Below the pieces are notes generated by a model. It was not told the DNA's origin. It saw nothing but the letters and a program-made list of their open reading frames with translations, and did no database searches. Made by a program: the position numbers and the translations under genes. A stretch of 6,573 nucleotides of DNA from Kocuria sp. p3-SID1428 (lineage in GTDB: Bacteria > Actinomycetota > Actinomycetes > Actinomycetales > Micrococcaceae): positions 1 to 6,573 of the forward strand of contig NZ_JALXVH010000082.1 of the NCBI RefSeq assembly GCF_025149945.1, given 5' to 3'. Within the stretch, counting starts at the first letter, position 1. Every line of letters begins with the position of its first letter. Positions 6,520 to 6,573 of this stretch are shown here, one piece after another.

Positions 6520-6550
6520 ACTATGGCCCACCGGAATGAAAGCCCGATGA
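6520..6550 (-). promoter_or_regulatory. Putative promoter with 11-bp direct repeats, twin of the unit 2 promoter
   Basis: On the minus strand TCATC (6550-6546) and TCATT (6539-6535) are spaced 11 nt apart. CATAGT (6525-6520), which matches four of six -10 consensus bases, starts 14 nt after the start of the second repeat. The 11-bp period and the 14-nt distance are identical to those at 3171-3214. The unit TTTCATTCCGG (6541-6531) fits the Streptomyces PhoP consensus at 9 of 11 positions. The predicted start of transcription is about 60 nt before the oxidoreductase ATG. Confidence 0.4.
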
Positions 6551-6573
6551 GCGCGCAGCGCGAGGGCGAGATG

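Noticed and set aside
6547..6573. Possible start of a divergent plus-strand gene (ATG at 6547 or 6571, same frame)
   Set aside because: Only nine codons are visible before the window ends, the ribosome site is weak, and the first ATG lies inside the proposed direct-repeat box.

Overview
The window is very GC-rich, with strong third-position GC bias, Shine-Dalgarno starts and tightly packed genes. This points to a high-GC actinobacterium, and the gene style would fit Micrococcales (Brachybacterium-like), but that placement is an impression and not a computed result. All five convincing genes lie on the minus strand, so transcription runs from high to low coordinates. They form two transcription units. 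I see no tRNA, rRNA, CRISPR array or transposase gene.

Unit 1 (about 6550 down to 3353) starts at a putative promoter at 6520-6550. It encodes an FAD-dependent phytoene-desaturase-like oxidoreductase (4972-6450), a small membrane-anchored protein (4311-4907) and an HTTM-family multi-pass membrane protein related to vitamin K-dependent gamma-carboxylase (3400-4314). The last two overlap by ATGA. A 10-bp GC-rich hairpin just after the HTTM gene is the likely terminator.

Unit 2 (about 3214 down to 1) starts at a second putative promoter at 3171-3214. It encodes a P-loop NTPase-like protein with an intact Walker A motif (1953-3134), then an ABC-exporter-type protein (191-1897). The exporter's nucleotide-binding domain has lost the Walker A, Q-loop, signature, Walker B and H-loop residues while its reading frame stays intact. 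Downstream of it, positions 19-162 hold four copies of a 20-nt motif arranged as two inverted-repeat modules of identical geometry.

Both putative promoters carry TCATY direct repeats with an 11-bp period, placed at the same distance (14 nt from repeat start to hexamer start) from a -10-like hexamer. The repeats resemble PhoP/OmpR-family boxes such as the Streptomyces PHO box. This suggests the two units are co-regulated and may form one membrane-associated system: a redox enzyme, an HTTM protein with an anchored partner, a P-loop protein and a catalytically dead exporter. The joint function is inference; no substrate can be read from the sequence.
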